From JBFMAE01 sp040756085 (lineage in GTDB: Bacteria; Desulfobacterota; BSN033; UBA1163): a stretch of DNA of 9,486 nucleotides. Numbering within the stretch: the first letter of the stretch is position 1; every line of letters begins with the position of its first letter. The stretch spans positions 1 through 9,486 of the forward strand of contig JBFMAE010000295.1 in NCBI GenBank assembly GCA_040756085.1. Direction: 5' to 3'. The position numbers and the translations under genes were made by a program. This document shows, one piece after another, positions 1 through 6,228 of this stretch. The notes under the pieces were generated by a model that saw only the letters and a program-made list of their open reading frames with translations, had not been told where the DNA came from and ran no database searches.

Positions 1-74
1 GGGCACTTACCGGCCAGGATTTCCTTAAAAAAGATGAGACATAGATTAAGAAAATATGGGGTTTCAAAAACGAC

Positions 75-103
75 TTGACAAGAAATATATATAGGTCTAC
101 TCT
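75..103 (+). promoter_or_regulatory. Probable sigma70 promoter for the small membrane protein
   Basis: TTGACA at 75-80 is an exact -35 box. Seventeen bases downstream lies TACTCT (98-103), a weak -10; TCTAAT at 101-106 is an alternative with a 20-base spacer. Predicted transcription start is near 110, about 35 bases before the ATG at 145, a normal leader length. The -35 is strong and the -10 is poor. Confidence 0.45.
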
Positions 104-144
104 AATTTCGATACGGATTGACATCTCTTAAAAGGGGGGGGCCT

Positions 145-402
145 ATGTTATACGAAACAGTGTGGTTGGTCTTTGCTTTAATGATTACCATTATTTTAAG
201 CATCGGTCTCTTGGGCCTCTTTCTCTCCTCCTCGATTCCCGGCCTCAAATTAAGGCCATTACCCATCATTATTTCTGTGTTGATCATTTTAACCGCTATT
301 TATTTTTCTTTCCATTGGACTATTGAGAAAAGAAAAATACAAACATGGACCCAAGAGGCTGAACAAGTGATCAAGAAATACCTAGAAACCCACAAAAAAT
401 GA
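145..402 (+). CDS. Small membrane protein with two transmembrane helices, function unknown
   Basis: An 85-residue protein that I do not recognise. The start is the ATG at 145, preceded by a purine-rich ribosome site (AAAGGGGGGG, 131-140). An in-frame TTG at 118 is ignored because it would put that site inside the gene. Two hydrophobic segments are visible, about residues 6-28 and 43-62, separated by a short loop containing K and R. A charged C-terminal tail follows (EKRKIQTW, then an acidic/basic amphipathic stretch). This suggests an inner-membrane protein with a cytoplasmic tail. It stands alone, with 430 bases before galE. The composition is convincing for a real membrane protein, but no function can be given. 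Confidence 0.6.
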   Translation: MLYETVWLVFALMITIILSIGLLGLFLSSSIPGLKLRPLPIIISVLIILTAIYFSFHWTIEKRKIQTWTQEAEQVIKKYLETHKK

Positions 403-544
403 TTTCTGAAACTTCCATTTTATAATAATCAGAATTTTCTTTTCCATGAAAAACCCTCCAATTTGCCTTCAAACGTCCTTTTGAAGAATGAGATGAAATT
501 CTTACAGGGATAGGCTTCTATGACAAAATGATCTCCTGTTTCCA

Positions 545-574
545 TTGACAAAAACGTGGTAAATTCGATATAAA
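545..574 (+). promoter_or_regulatory. Putative sigma70 promoter upstream of galE
   Basis: TTGACA at 545-550 (exact -35) and TATAAA at 569-574 (5 of 6 to the -10 consensus) are separated by 18 bases. It points towards galE, but the predicted start near 581 leaves a long leader. Another, closer promoter cannot be excluded. Confidence 0.5.
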
Positions 575-694
575 TCTTGTTGTTGTATTAAATTCTGTCT
601 TCGTAATCATAAAACCTTTGCCAATTGAGGGGCGGACTCCGTGGAGTAATTGGGATTCTTTGTACTCCATGGGGTGACATTTAAAAGGTATCAT

Positions 695-720
695 CCCTGG
701 CCTCGCTCTGCGAAGCAGGG
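695..720. repeat. Strong GC-rich hairpin in the galE leader
   Basis: CCCTG (695-699) pairs with CAGGG (716-720), and CCTCGC (701-706) pairs with GCGAAG (710-715) with one G-T pair. The loop is TCT and G700 is a single bulge, giving an 11-pair stem. There is no T-run on either side, so this looks like a REP-type intergenic palindrome or a leader structure, not a terminator. Confidence 0.5.
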
Positions 721-834
721 CAGGCAAAGGGGAGTAAACCGGCTTTTTATAAAGACATTCGAGTAATTCGACCGGATCTTTATGCAACAATAGGGTAAAG
801 TTTTTGTTTGGTTGATCTTAATGGAAGGATAAAA

Positions 835-1821
835 ATGTCCACGGTATTGGTCACTGGAGGGGCGGGTTATATAGGTAGTCATGTGGTTAAAGAACTTCTC
901 GGTCAAGGCCATCAACCCATCGTCTATGATAACCTTCAAACTGGGCACCGAAAGGCAGTTAAGGATGCTGTCTTCATATACGGTGATCTGGCCGATTCAG
1001 TGAAACTCAGACAGACTTTTCAATCCAATGCCATTCATGCTGTCATGCATTTTGCAGCCGATTGTCTTGTTGGAGAATCGGTTAAAGAACCCTTGAAATA
1101 CTTCAACAATAATGTGAAGAACAGCATGTTCCTAATTGATATGATGGACCATTTTAATATAAAAATATTTGTATTTTCGTCCTCTGCAGCAGTCTATGGG
1201 GAACCTGAAAAGACTCCCATACCCGAAGAACATACCTGTTCTCCAACGAACCCTTATGGTGAGACGAAATTTATCTTTGAAAGGGTTCTTCAGGCCTATC
1301 ATGAGTCTGGCAAATTGGATTACATCTCTCTCCGTTATTTTAATGCAGCAGGGGCCGATCCAGAAGGGGAATTAGGTGAAGACCACTTCCCAGAAACCCA
1401 TCTGATTCCCATCGGTCTTATTGCAGCATTAAATGGAAAATCTATTCCTATTTACGGTTCCGATTATGAGACACCGGATGGAACTTGCATCAGGGACTAT
1501 ATACATGTCACGGACCTTGCACAAGCCCACATCTTAGCTCTCCAAAAATTAGAGCAGGGAGGAAATTCTCGTATCTATAATCTGGGGAATGAAAATGGGT
1601 ACTCGGTGAGAGAAGTGATTGAAATGATTAGAAAGGTTACGAGAAAAAAAATTAGAGTCATTGAATCTTCGAGGAGACCAGGGGACCCTGCATGCCTGGT
1701 AGCGAATTCGGAAAAGATAAGGTCAGAACTCGGATGGGTCCCCAAATATCCTGATCTGGAGACGATCGTCCAAACTGCCTGGCAATGGCATCGAAGACAT
1801 CCAAAGGGATACAATGAATAA
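835..1821 (+). CDS. galE: UDP-glucose 4-epimerase
   Basis: Cytosolic NAD-dependent enzyme that interconverts UDP-glucose and UDP-galactose (Leloir pathway and supply of sugar nucleotides for cell-surface polysaccharide). The 328-residue length is normal for GalE. The Rossmann motif GGAGYIG is at residues 8-14 and HFAAD near 72. The short-chain dehydrogenase/reductase catalytic set is visible: the third Ser of SSSAAVYG (S117) and Y141/K145 of NPYGETK. RYFNAAGADP, IYGSDY.TPDGT.IRDYIHV and YNLGNENGYS are characteristic of GalE and not of RmlB-type dehydratases. The start is the ATG at 835 with GGAAGGA just upstream. An in-frame TTG at 808 lacks such a site. There is no galK or galT nearby, so a role in glycan precursor supply is as likely as galactose catabolism. 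Confidence 0.95.
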   Translation: MSTVLVTGGAGYIGSHVVKELLGQGHQPIVYDNLQTGHRKAVKDAVFIYGDLADSVKLRQTFQSNAIHAVMHFAADCLVGESVKEPLKYFNNNVKNSMFLIDMMDHFNIKIFVFSSSAAVYGEPEKTPIPEEHTCSPTNPYGETKFIFERVLQAYHESGKLDYISLRYFNAAGADPEGELGEDHFPETHLIPIGLIAALNGKSIPIYGSDYETPDGTCIRDYIHVTDLAQAHILALQKLEQGGNSRIYNLGNENGYSVREVIEMIRKVTRKKIRVIESSRRPGDPACLVANSEKIRSELGWVPKYPDLETIVQTAWQWHRRHPKGYNE

Positions 1822-1829
1822 AATGAAAC

Positions 1830-1985
1830 GGGTTCAAGGGGTCAAGGATTCAAGGGGTCAGGTGAATTGATTAAGCCTTTAGGTCATTGAGTCATTAGAA
1901 TACTAAGAGGCATAGACGCTTCAATACCAAGACATTTTTAGAGAATGAAACCCTTGAACCAATGAACCCTCGAATCCTTGAACCC
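1830..1985. repeat. Tandem plus inverted 'ggttcaagg' repeat between galE and purF
   Basis: A 16-base unit (TTCAAGGGGTCAAGGA) starts at 1833 and is repeated nearly completely from 1849. GGGTTCAAGG (1830-1839) has an exact inverted partner CCTTGAACCC (1976-1985). A second CCTTGAACC lies at 1952-1960, so several alternative foldings are possible. Such degenerate repeats occur in intergenic DNA of some deltaproteobacterial genomes (from memory). The repeat ends just before the purF ribosome site. No function is evident. Confidence 0.6.
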
Positions 1986-2007
1986 TAATCCTAAAGGAGA
2001 GAATCTT

Positions 2008-3360
2008 ATGTGCGGCATTTTTGGAATTTATAATCATCCTGAAGCGTCCAACCATGTCTATTTGGGTCTCTATGCCCTTCAGCATCGGGGTCAGGAGAGT
2101 GCTGGGATCGTCTCGTCGGATGGAAAACAGCTCTACCATTACCGGCAGATGGGACTAGTCTCCGAGGTCTTCACCCGTGATGTTTTGAAAAAACTTCCCG
2201 GAAAAAGTGCCATCGGCCATGTCCGGTATTCCACGGCCGGGTCGAGCGAACTCAAGAATGCCCAGCCTTTTGTGGTTGAATACGCCAAAGGTGGCATGGC
2301 CATCGCACACAATGGCAACCTGACCAATGCCTTTCTAATCAGGGGTCAACTGGAATCCAGTGGATCGATCTTCCAGTCGAATATGGATACAGAAGTGATC
2401 GTCCACCTCATCGCCCACTCTAAAGAAAAGACCTTCATCGAGAGGACGATCCAGGCACTCAGACAGGTCGAAGGAGCCTACTCTTTGCTTTTCCTTATGG
2501 AGAAGGAGATGGTGGCAGCACGAGACCCATTGGGTTTCAGGCCTCTCGTCCTGGGCCAGCTTAAGGATGCAACAGTGATCGCCTCTGAGACCTGTGCCCT
2601 GGATTTGATCAATGCCAATTTTCTAAGGGAGGTCGAGCCGGGGGAAATCATCCTCATTAATGAAAATGGGGTCAAATCCTTCAAACCTTTTTCTGAAAAA
2701 CAACATCACCAGTGCATCTTCGAGTTCATCTACTTTGCCCGGCCTGACAGTTTTATCTTCAACCGGAATGTCTATGATGTCAGAAAATCGTTGGGAGTCC
2801 AGTTGGCGAAGGAATCGCCCGCAGAGGTAGACATGGTCGTTCCCATACCGGATTCCGGATTCCCAGCCACATTGGGCTATGCTGCCGAGTCGAAGATCCC
2901 CCTTGAGCTCGGAATGATAAGAAATCATTATGTGGGGCGGACCTTCATCGAACCTGAACAGAGGATCCGCCACTTCGGTGTCAAGATCAAACTGAATCCA
3001 GTGAAAGAATTGCTCAGAGGCAAACGAATCGTTACTGTGGATGACTCCATCGTCCGGGCGACTACCAGCCGAAAGATCAACAAGATGTTTCGAAATGCTG
3101 GCGCCAAAGAGGTTCATATAAGAATCAGCTCCCCGCCGATCACCCATCCCTGTTTCTTTGGTATCGATACGCCCAAAAAATCGGAGTTGATTGCTTCCTC
3201 CCATTCATTGAAGGAAATTCAGAAGTTTATCAATGCAACATCTTTAAATTACATGAGTTTAGAAGGTTTGAGGAAATGTGTGAAAGGTGAGGCTGAACAA
3301 TTCTGTTACGCTTGTTTCACAGGAGATTATCCCATCCCATTTCATATAGAGTTAGATTAG
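2008..3360 (+). CDS. purF: Amidophosphoribosyltransferase, [4Fe-4S] type
   Basis: Catalyses the committed step of de novo purine synthesis: PRPP plus glutamine to 5-phosphoribosylamine. The 450-residue protein starts Met-Cys, so removal of Met exposes the N-terminal Cys nucleophile of the Ntn glutaminase domain. This start has a good ribosome site (AAAGGAGAG, 1992-2000) and no propeptide. Glutaminase motifs include LQHRGQES, GHVRYSTAG and AHNGNLTN. The PRPP loop VDDSIVRATTS is at residues 344-354 in the C-terminal phosphoribosyltransferase domain; Ala351 replaces the Gly usual in this motif. Cys236, Cys382, Cys433 and Cys436 (QFCYAC) match the ligand pattern of the [4Fe-4S] cluster known in the Bacillus-type enzyme, so oxygen sensitivity is expected. 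No purine riboswitch is visible upstream. Confidence 0.96.
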   Translation: MCGIFGIYNHPEASNHVYLGLYALQHRGQESAGIVSSDGKQLYHYRQMGLVSEVFTRDVLKKLPGKSAIGHVRYSTAGSSELKNAQPFVVEYAKGGMAIAHNGNLTNAFLIRGQLESSGSIFQSNMDTEVIVHLIAHSKEKTFIERTIQALRQVEGAYSLLFLMEKEMVAARDPLGFRPLVLGQLKDATVIASETCALDLINANFLREVEPGEIILINENGVKSFKPFSEKQHHQCIFEFIYFARPDSFIFNRNVYDVRKSLGVQLAKESPAEVDMVVPIPDSGFPATLGYAAESKIPLELGMIRNHYVGRTFIEPEQRIRHFGVKIKLNPVKELLRGKRIVTVDDSIVRATTSRKINKMFRNAGAKEVHIRISSPPITHPCFFGIDTPKKSELIASSHSLKEIQKFINATSLNYMSLEGLRKCVKGEAEQFCYACFTGDYPIPFHIELD

Positions 3361-3364
3361 ATTT

Positions 3365-3736
3365 TTAAGAAGGCTTGGGCTTTATCACCTTTACAGTCTT
3401 TGATTGCTTTTGTTTCCCCCTGCTCCCCTTAAGGTGTTTCAATTCGGTGACACCTGCCATCAGTTTTTTCCACTCAGATTTAATCTCGGCTCTTTCCTTT
3501 TCAACTTTTAAAATCTTCCGGTAAACCGAAAGCACCCTCAAAGCAATCTTGGCTTTCTCATCATCCTTCTGTTCTCCATTGCAATAATCTCTGAGGTATC
3601 TCTCTGCCTTTGCCACCAGAGGTTTAAAAAGCTCCGAATCCTTTTTCATCATTTCCTCCAATATTTGTTTCTCTTTCCTACTGCCCATAAGCCTTGCAGA
3701 TTGGAAAAGAAATTTTTCATAACTACTATATATCAT
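3365..3736 (-). CDS. Basic, helix-rich protein of unknown function
   Basis: An unrecognised protein of 123 residues from the ATG at 3736. The frame stays open to a TTG at 3793, but that codon falls in the -35 box of the promoter I predict at 3765-3793, so the ATG is preferred. A further ATG at 3688 is possible. No start has a strong ribosome site. The sequence is rich in K, E and R, with long stretches likely to form helices or coiled coil (about residues 20-100). It ends in a very basic tail (KGSRGKQKQSK, then VKVIKPKPS). It has no signal peptide and no Cys motif. It converges on purF with a 4-base gap. A nucleic-acid-binding or scaffold role is possible but is only a guess. Confidence 0.6.
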   Translation of the reverse strand: MIYSSYEKFLFQSARLMGSRKEKQILEEMMKKDSELFKPLVAKAERYLRDYCNGEQKDDEKAKIALRVLSVYRKILKVEKERAEIKSEWKKLMAGVTELKHLKGSRGKQKQSKTVKVIKPKPS

Positions 3737-3764
3737 ACCATAAATCGGGATACCATGAGATTTT

Positions 3765-3793
3765 TTTATATTAAATCGAAAGGTCAGGCACAA
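3765..3793 (-). promoter_or_regulatory. Putative promoter for the basic protein
   Basis: On the minus strand TTGTGC (3793-3788) and TATAAA (3770-3765) are 17 bases apart. The -10 matches 5 of 6 and the -35 is weak. Predicted start is near 3758, giving a leader of about 22 bases to the ATG at 3736. Confidence 0.35.
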
Positions 3794-3854
3794 AAAGGGA
3801 GGGAATAAGCCCTATGCCTATAGGTTATATCGGTGCATTCTACAATATTTTTAT

Positions 3855-3891
3855 AAAAAGAGAGAGGAGGAAAATAGATCCTCCCCTCTCT
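3855..3891 (-). terminator. Intrinsic terminator of the secreted small protein
   Basis: Read on the minus strand, AGAGAGGGGAGGA and TCCTCCTCTCTC form an 11-pair stem with a two-base bulge and a short AT-rich loop. It is followed at once by TTTTT (3859-3855). It lies 22 bases past the stop codon at 3913. Confidence 0.75.
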
Positions 3892-3912
3892 AATAGTAGA
3901 CTGGATTTAATT

Positions 3913-4212
3913 TTAATTATGTTTGGCCCGCCAGATATGACGACTGGCACGATTCTGCTCTCTTGTCAGCCGGCCAGCTTCCCAGGGTCTGAGCCTCCCA
4001 TCTGCCCATGCACGCTGTCGATGAGCCTCAATTCTTCCCTGTTCCCGCTCAAGACACTGATATTCCCTTGGTGTAATCTCACCGTTCTGAACACCCCGAT
4101 AGATACGTTCCTGTTGCCTTGCCTCACGCCGGGTAAAAGGGCCAGCTTCTGCTGTGGCCAGAGTTCCAAAAATTAGAATCCCGATGAGTATAATGAAAAT
4201 AGCCTGTCTCAT
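3913..4212 (-). CDS. Small exported protein with two EF-hand-like helical repeats
   Basis: A 99-residue protein. The ATG at 4212 has an AAAGGGGGT ribosome site 7-8 bases upstream. Further upstream the frame is open to 4338 but encodes a charged stretch that would bury the signal peptide. Residues 1-23 form a typical signal peptide: R2, hydrophobic core 4-19, and AEA before the predicted cleavage. The mature chain is basic and carries two related units, NGEITPREYQCLEREQGRI and DGRLRPWEAGRLTREQN. Each has the pattern D/N-G-x-(I/L)-x-x-x-E followed by an amphipathic helix, and the chain ends in KHN. I recall this as a widespread small periplasmic family of proteobacteria without an assigned function. 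The repeats resemble degenerate EF-hand loops but lack a full set of acidic ligands. It is monocistronic with its own terminator. Confidence 0.75.
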   Translation of the reverse strand: MRQAIFIILIGILIFGTLATAEAGPFTRREARQQERIYRGVQNGEITPREYQCLEREQGRIEAHRQRAWADGRLRPWEAGRLTREQNRASRHIWRAKHN

Positions 4213-4730
4213 TTTTTTTACCCCCTTTTCATTTTTACTTCTCTCTAATGATGAGTGGGACTCTTGGAAATACCCTCTTTCTATTTCACCCCCTTTCCCT
4301 TTTTTCAGCTTATTAGAGCAAGGGGTGTGCCAATCCATTTTAGCTTTTTAAAGTTAAAAAGATTTCCAGTTTGCCTTTAACATAACCAGAATGGAATCAT
4401 TTGATATTTAAAAGTATTTTGTGGATCAAACCCCTTTTGTGTCTGGAAAAATCCAAACCGGACTGATTAAAAATAGCCTAATTTTATGGAAGATTCTTAA
4501 GGTCGATTGTCTAAAAAGGAAGGGTTAGACAGGTAAGGTTTGTCGATTGTTTTTCCTGATCATTAAATTTCTTCTTTGATTTCAATAAATAATAAGTTTC
4601 GACAATCCTGACGTCCTATTCGACAAGAATTTCCCCTTGAGATGCTTGATTTGTTATTGATGAATTTAAAAGGTTTTGAAGTATGTTTGGGGCTTAAAAG
4701 GCAGGATGGGTGATTCTTTTCCTATCTCAC
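4213..4730. other. Non-coding gap with a cluster of TTGTCGA-like motifs
   Basis: No gene is supported in this AT-rich gap. GTCGATTGT occurs twice in direct orientation (4502-4510 and 4542-4550). Related GTCGA cores occur on the other strand near 4600 (ATTGTCGAA) and 4621 (TTGTCGAAT). An inverted repeat TGTCTAA/TTAGACA lies at 4508-4514 and 4525-4531. The gap must also hold the promoter for the leftward gene at 4212, but I see no clear -35/-10 pair. Confidence 0.35.
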
Positions 4731-5417
4731 TCAGGAAGAAGGGGCTTGCGGAACCTGACTCTCCTCTTCAATATATTTTTTTAATGTCTTATAAATCTTA
4801 TCCTCGATCAGCCCTACTTTGTTAAGCCATGTCATGGCATCGGATATTTTAAACAGGACATGGGGTTCAATTCGGGATGACCGTAGCTTCTCCTGACCTC
4901 CCTGCTCACGATCGAGGAGCACCACCAGTTCGTTGACCACGCCCCCCTGATCTCTAATCACCTCTGCTGCCTCAATCACACTTTCGCCAGTGGTGATGAG
5001 GTCGTCGATGATGAGAACCCGATCGTTTCGGTCCAGAATTCCCTCGACCTTCTTTCTTACCCCATGTTCTTTTCTGGCTTGTCGATAATAGATAAGAGGG
5101 AGGCCCAATTTCTGACTCACGACCGTTGCAAAGGGAATGCCTGCTGTTGGCACTCCCAGTATCCTATCGATTTTATCCTTACCGATCTCATTGAGAATGA
5201 TTCTTGTCAACGAATTGGCAATCCAGTCCATGGTGATCGGGCTGGAGATGGTCTGTCTCAAATCGATATAATAAGGGCTCTTCTTTCCAGAGGCTAAAAT
5301 GTAGTCTCCAAACTTAATCGCATTGTTCTTGATCAGGAGAATCCCTACCTGTTTCATGAGGAAGAGCTTCTCTTCTTCCCAAACCTTTCGTTCAATATCT
5401 TCAAGTCCTAAGATCAT
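4731..5417 (-). CDS. pyrE: Orotate phosphoribosyltransferase
   Basis: Joins orotate to PRPP to give orotidine 5'-phosphate, the fifth step of pyrimidine synthesis, in the cytosol. The protein has 228 residues from the ATG at 5417, which has AGAGG a few bases upstream. A Met at residue 21 is where many homologues begin, so this one carries a short charged N-terminal extension. Motifs in order: FGDYILASGKKSPYYIDLR (residues 36-54), GVPTAGIPFA (88-97), the flexible catalytic loop region YYRQARKEHG (110-119), and the PRPP-binding signature VLIIDDLITTGES (134-146) with the acidic pair D138/D139. No other pyr gene is adjacent. The gene lies beside the integron remnant and is transcribed in the same direction as the dead integrase. 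Confidence 0.95.
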   Translation of the reverse strand: MILGLEDIERKVWEEEKLFLMKQVGILLIKNNAIKFGDYILASGKKSPYYIDLRQTISSPITMDWIANSLTRIILNEIGKDKIDRILGVPTAGIPFATVVSQKLGLPLIYYRQARKEHGVRKKVEGILDRNDRVLIIDDLITTGESVIEAAEVIRDQGGVVNELVVLLDREQGGQEKLRSSRIEPHVLFKISDAMTWLNKVGLIEDKIYKTLKKYIEEESQVPQAPSS

Positions 5418-5560
5418 GTTTCCTCTTTTATTAAAATTTTTTATGAAAGTCAAGAGGAATTAGGGTTCTTTCATCTAAAATTTGGAGGCCAAGGCCCATC
5501 TCACCCATTTCTTGAAAAAGAAGAAAATTGAAGTCCCTACTACTGAAATTATTAACCCTG

Positions 5561-5596
5561 ATCCTGAAATACCCTGAATCAAATTCAGGGCAGGAT
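5561..5596. repeat. Nested intergenic palindrome (MITE/REP-like)
   Basis: CCCTGAAT (5572-5579) pairs exactly with ATTCAGGG (5583-5590) across a three-base loop. Outside it ATCCTG (5561-5566) pairs with CAGGAT (5591-5596), leaving a five-base bulge on the left arm. There is no T-tract. The core, and the GAC that follows, resemble the 'ttcaggatgac' palindromic repeats scattered through many bacterial genomes. It lies between pyrE and the integrase remnant. Confidence 0.6.
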
Positions 5597-5646
5597 GACA
5601 TTCCTTGTTTCTAAAGATGGTTCAGGGTGGTATCTAAGAAAAGAAA

Positions 5647-6049
5647 CTATTTATCCAGGGGACTTCGCACACCAAGAACATTCTTCTTCGCCACATGGGT
5701 ATAGATTGCTGAGGGATCTGTGCCGAAGTCTCAGGGCATCGCGCATCTTCTCTTCAAGAAGCCCCCAGGTTTCCTTATGGGAGGAAGTCTCGCCCATCGT
5801 TGGCGTTATATTCTTTGAAAGAAAATAGTCGTATAATCTCAATGCTGTGTCAGCCTGTTTTACCTGCCAGTCCTCGTGTCGTTTCGCCATGTCCGACAGG
5901 AACTGTTTCTTTTGTTCACTACTTAAACGGTTGGACAGGGTTTCGTTTAGAAAACCATAACAATCTGAGACCCACTTCAGATAGTATGGAACATACTGAG
6001 TTTTTACCGCCTCTTTCTTGGTCAGAAACGCTTCATAATTCCTCAGCAT
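5647..6049 (-). pseudogene. intI: Integron-type tyrosine recombinase, internally deleted and frameshifted
   Basis: The ATG at 6049 has AGGAG upstream and opens a 132-residue frame. Residues 1 to about 113 resemble the N-terminal extension and start of the core-binding domain of long integron integrases: YVPYYLKWVSDCYGFL, then W-x-LLEEKMRDALRLRHRSLS. That last motif normally continues into a 'T-x-x-TY' helix. Instead the frame runs into NLYPCGEEECSW and stops at 5651. In the +1 frame the same DNA (5709-5650) reads IYTHVAKKNVLGVRSPLDK and ends at a TAG (5649-5647). This is the integrase C-terminus with the nucleophile Tyr (codon 5703-5701). About 200 residues with the catalytic Arg and His boxes are missing. 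The gene is therefore an internal deletion joined out of frame and cannot be a working recombinase. Family assignment is by motif memory. Confidence 0.8.
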
Positions 6050-6072
6050 AACGAGCTCCTAAATTATATAAA

Positions 6073-6109
6073 TTCGGTATAATAATAAAATTTTGGACAT
6101 TATACCGAA
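6073..6109. promoter_or_regulatory. Inverted repeat over the integrase promoter (candidate operator)
   Basis: TTCGGTATAAT (6073-6083) and ATTATACCGAA (6099-6109) are perfect 11-base inverted arms separated by 15 bases. The right arm contains the minus-strand -10 of the integrase gene, and the left arm lies just after its predicted start point. This is a natural arrangement for a dimeric repressor. It is not a LexA box of the E. coli type (no CTG-N10-CAG). Confidence 0.55.
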
Positions 6110-6127
6110 ATAATACCCTCAATTCAA
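6099..6127 (-). promoter_or_regulatory. Predicted integrase promoter
   Basis: On the minus strand TTGAAT (6127-6122, 4 of 6) and TATAAT (6104-6099, exact) are 17 bases apart. Predicted start is near 6092, 43 bases before the integrase ATG. Confidence 0.55.
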
Positions 6128-6148
6128 TAGTTTTGAGGCAAAAATGGC

Positions 6149-6177
6149 TTGACACCTTCCTTTTCTATCCATATAAT
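6149..6177 (+). promoter_or_regulatory. Pc-like cassette promoter, exact sigma70 consensus
   Basis: TTGACA (6149-6154), a 17-base spacer and TATAAT (6172-6177): both hexamers and the spacing are exact consensus. It points into the cassette array and lies between the integrase remnant and the attI-like site, where integron cassette promoters lie. Predicted start is near 6184, about 45 bases before the first cassette gene. Confidence 0.85.
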
Positions 6178-6184
6178 TTTTTCT

Positions 6185-6217
6185 ACCATAGAATACACTT
6201 AAAAAATAATGTTAGCT
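6185..6217 (+). other. attI-like insertion site
   Basis: GTTAGCT at 6211-6217 fits the integron core GTTRRRY at six of seven positions. It lies between the Pc-like promoter and the first cassette gene. If recombination occurred after G6211, the first cassette begins TTAGCTTAG. This matches in reverse complement TAAGCTA near the cassette's other end (6616-6622), as expected for an inserted cassette. The outer limits of the site cannot be set from sequence alone. Confidence 0.6.
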
Positions 6218-6228
6218 TAGAGTAATAT

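Larger units (their letters stand above)
403..834 (+). other. Non-coding gap: putative galE promoter and structured leader
   Basis: No convincing gene lies here. The stretch holds a sigma70-like promoter at 545-574 and, downstream of it, two similar short motifs (GACTCCGTGGAG at 629 and TACTCCATGGGG at 663), each with a small inverted repeat. A strong GC-rich hairpin follows at 695-720. If the promoter drives galE, the leader is about 250 bases. No T-tract follows the hairpin, so it is not an intrinsic terminator. The sequence does not match any riboswitch class I know. Confidence 0.4.

Noticed and set aside
1..44. Possible C-terminus of an upstream gene (frame reading ALTGQDFLKKDET, then a stop at 42-44)
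   Set aside because: Only 13 codons and no recognisable motif; the other two forward frames also end soon, so a gene end cannot be claimed.
695..720. Hairpin as a rho-independent terminator
   Set aside because: No T-run follows on either strand and no gene ends nearby.
518..948. Two overlapping minus-strand open frames before and into galE
   Set aside because: No ribosome sites or motifs; one overlaps the start of galE and the other covers the promoter and hairpin region.
1822..2007. Purine riboswitch or PurR-type leader before purF
   Set aside because: The spacer consists of degenerate 'ttcaagg' repeats; no conserved riboswitch core is visible.
2623..3204. Long open frame on the minus strand opposite purF
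   Set aside because: It lies wholly inside the strongly supported purF gene, has no family motif and no ribosome site; it is a shadow of purF codon use.
3814..4176. Plus-strand open frame opposite the secreted small protein
   Set aside because: Antisense to a gene with a signal peptide, ribosome site and terminator; its sequence is rich in Pro, Ser and Cys without any domain.
5425..5453. TTGACT-17-TAAAAG as the pyrE promoter
   Set aside because: The predicted start would fall on the ATG and leave out the clear AGAGG ribosome site, so the real promoter is probably further upstream.
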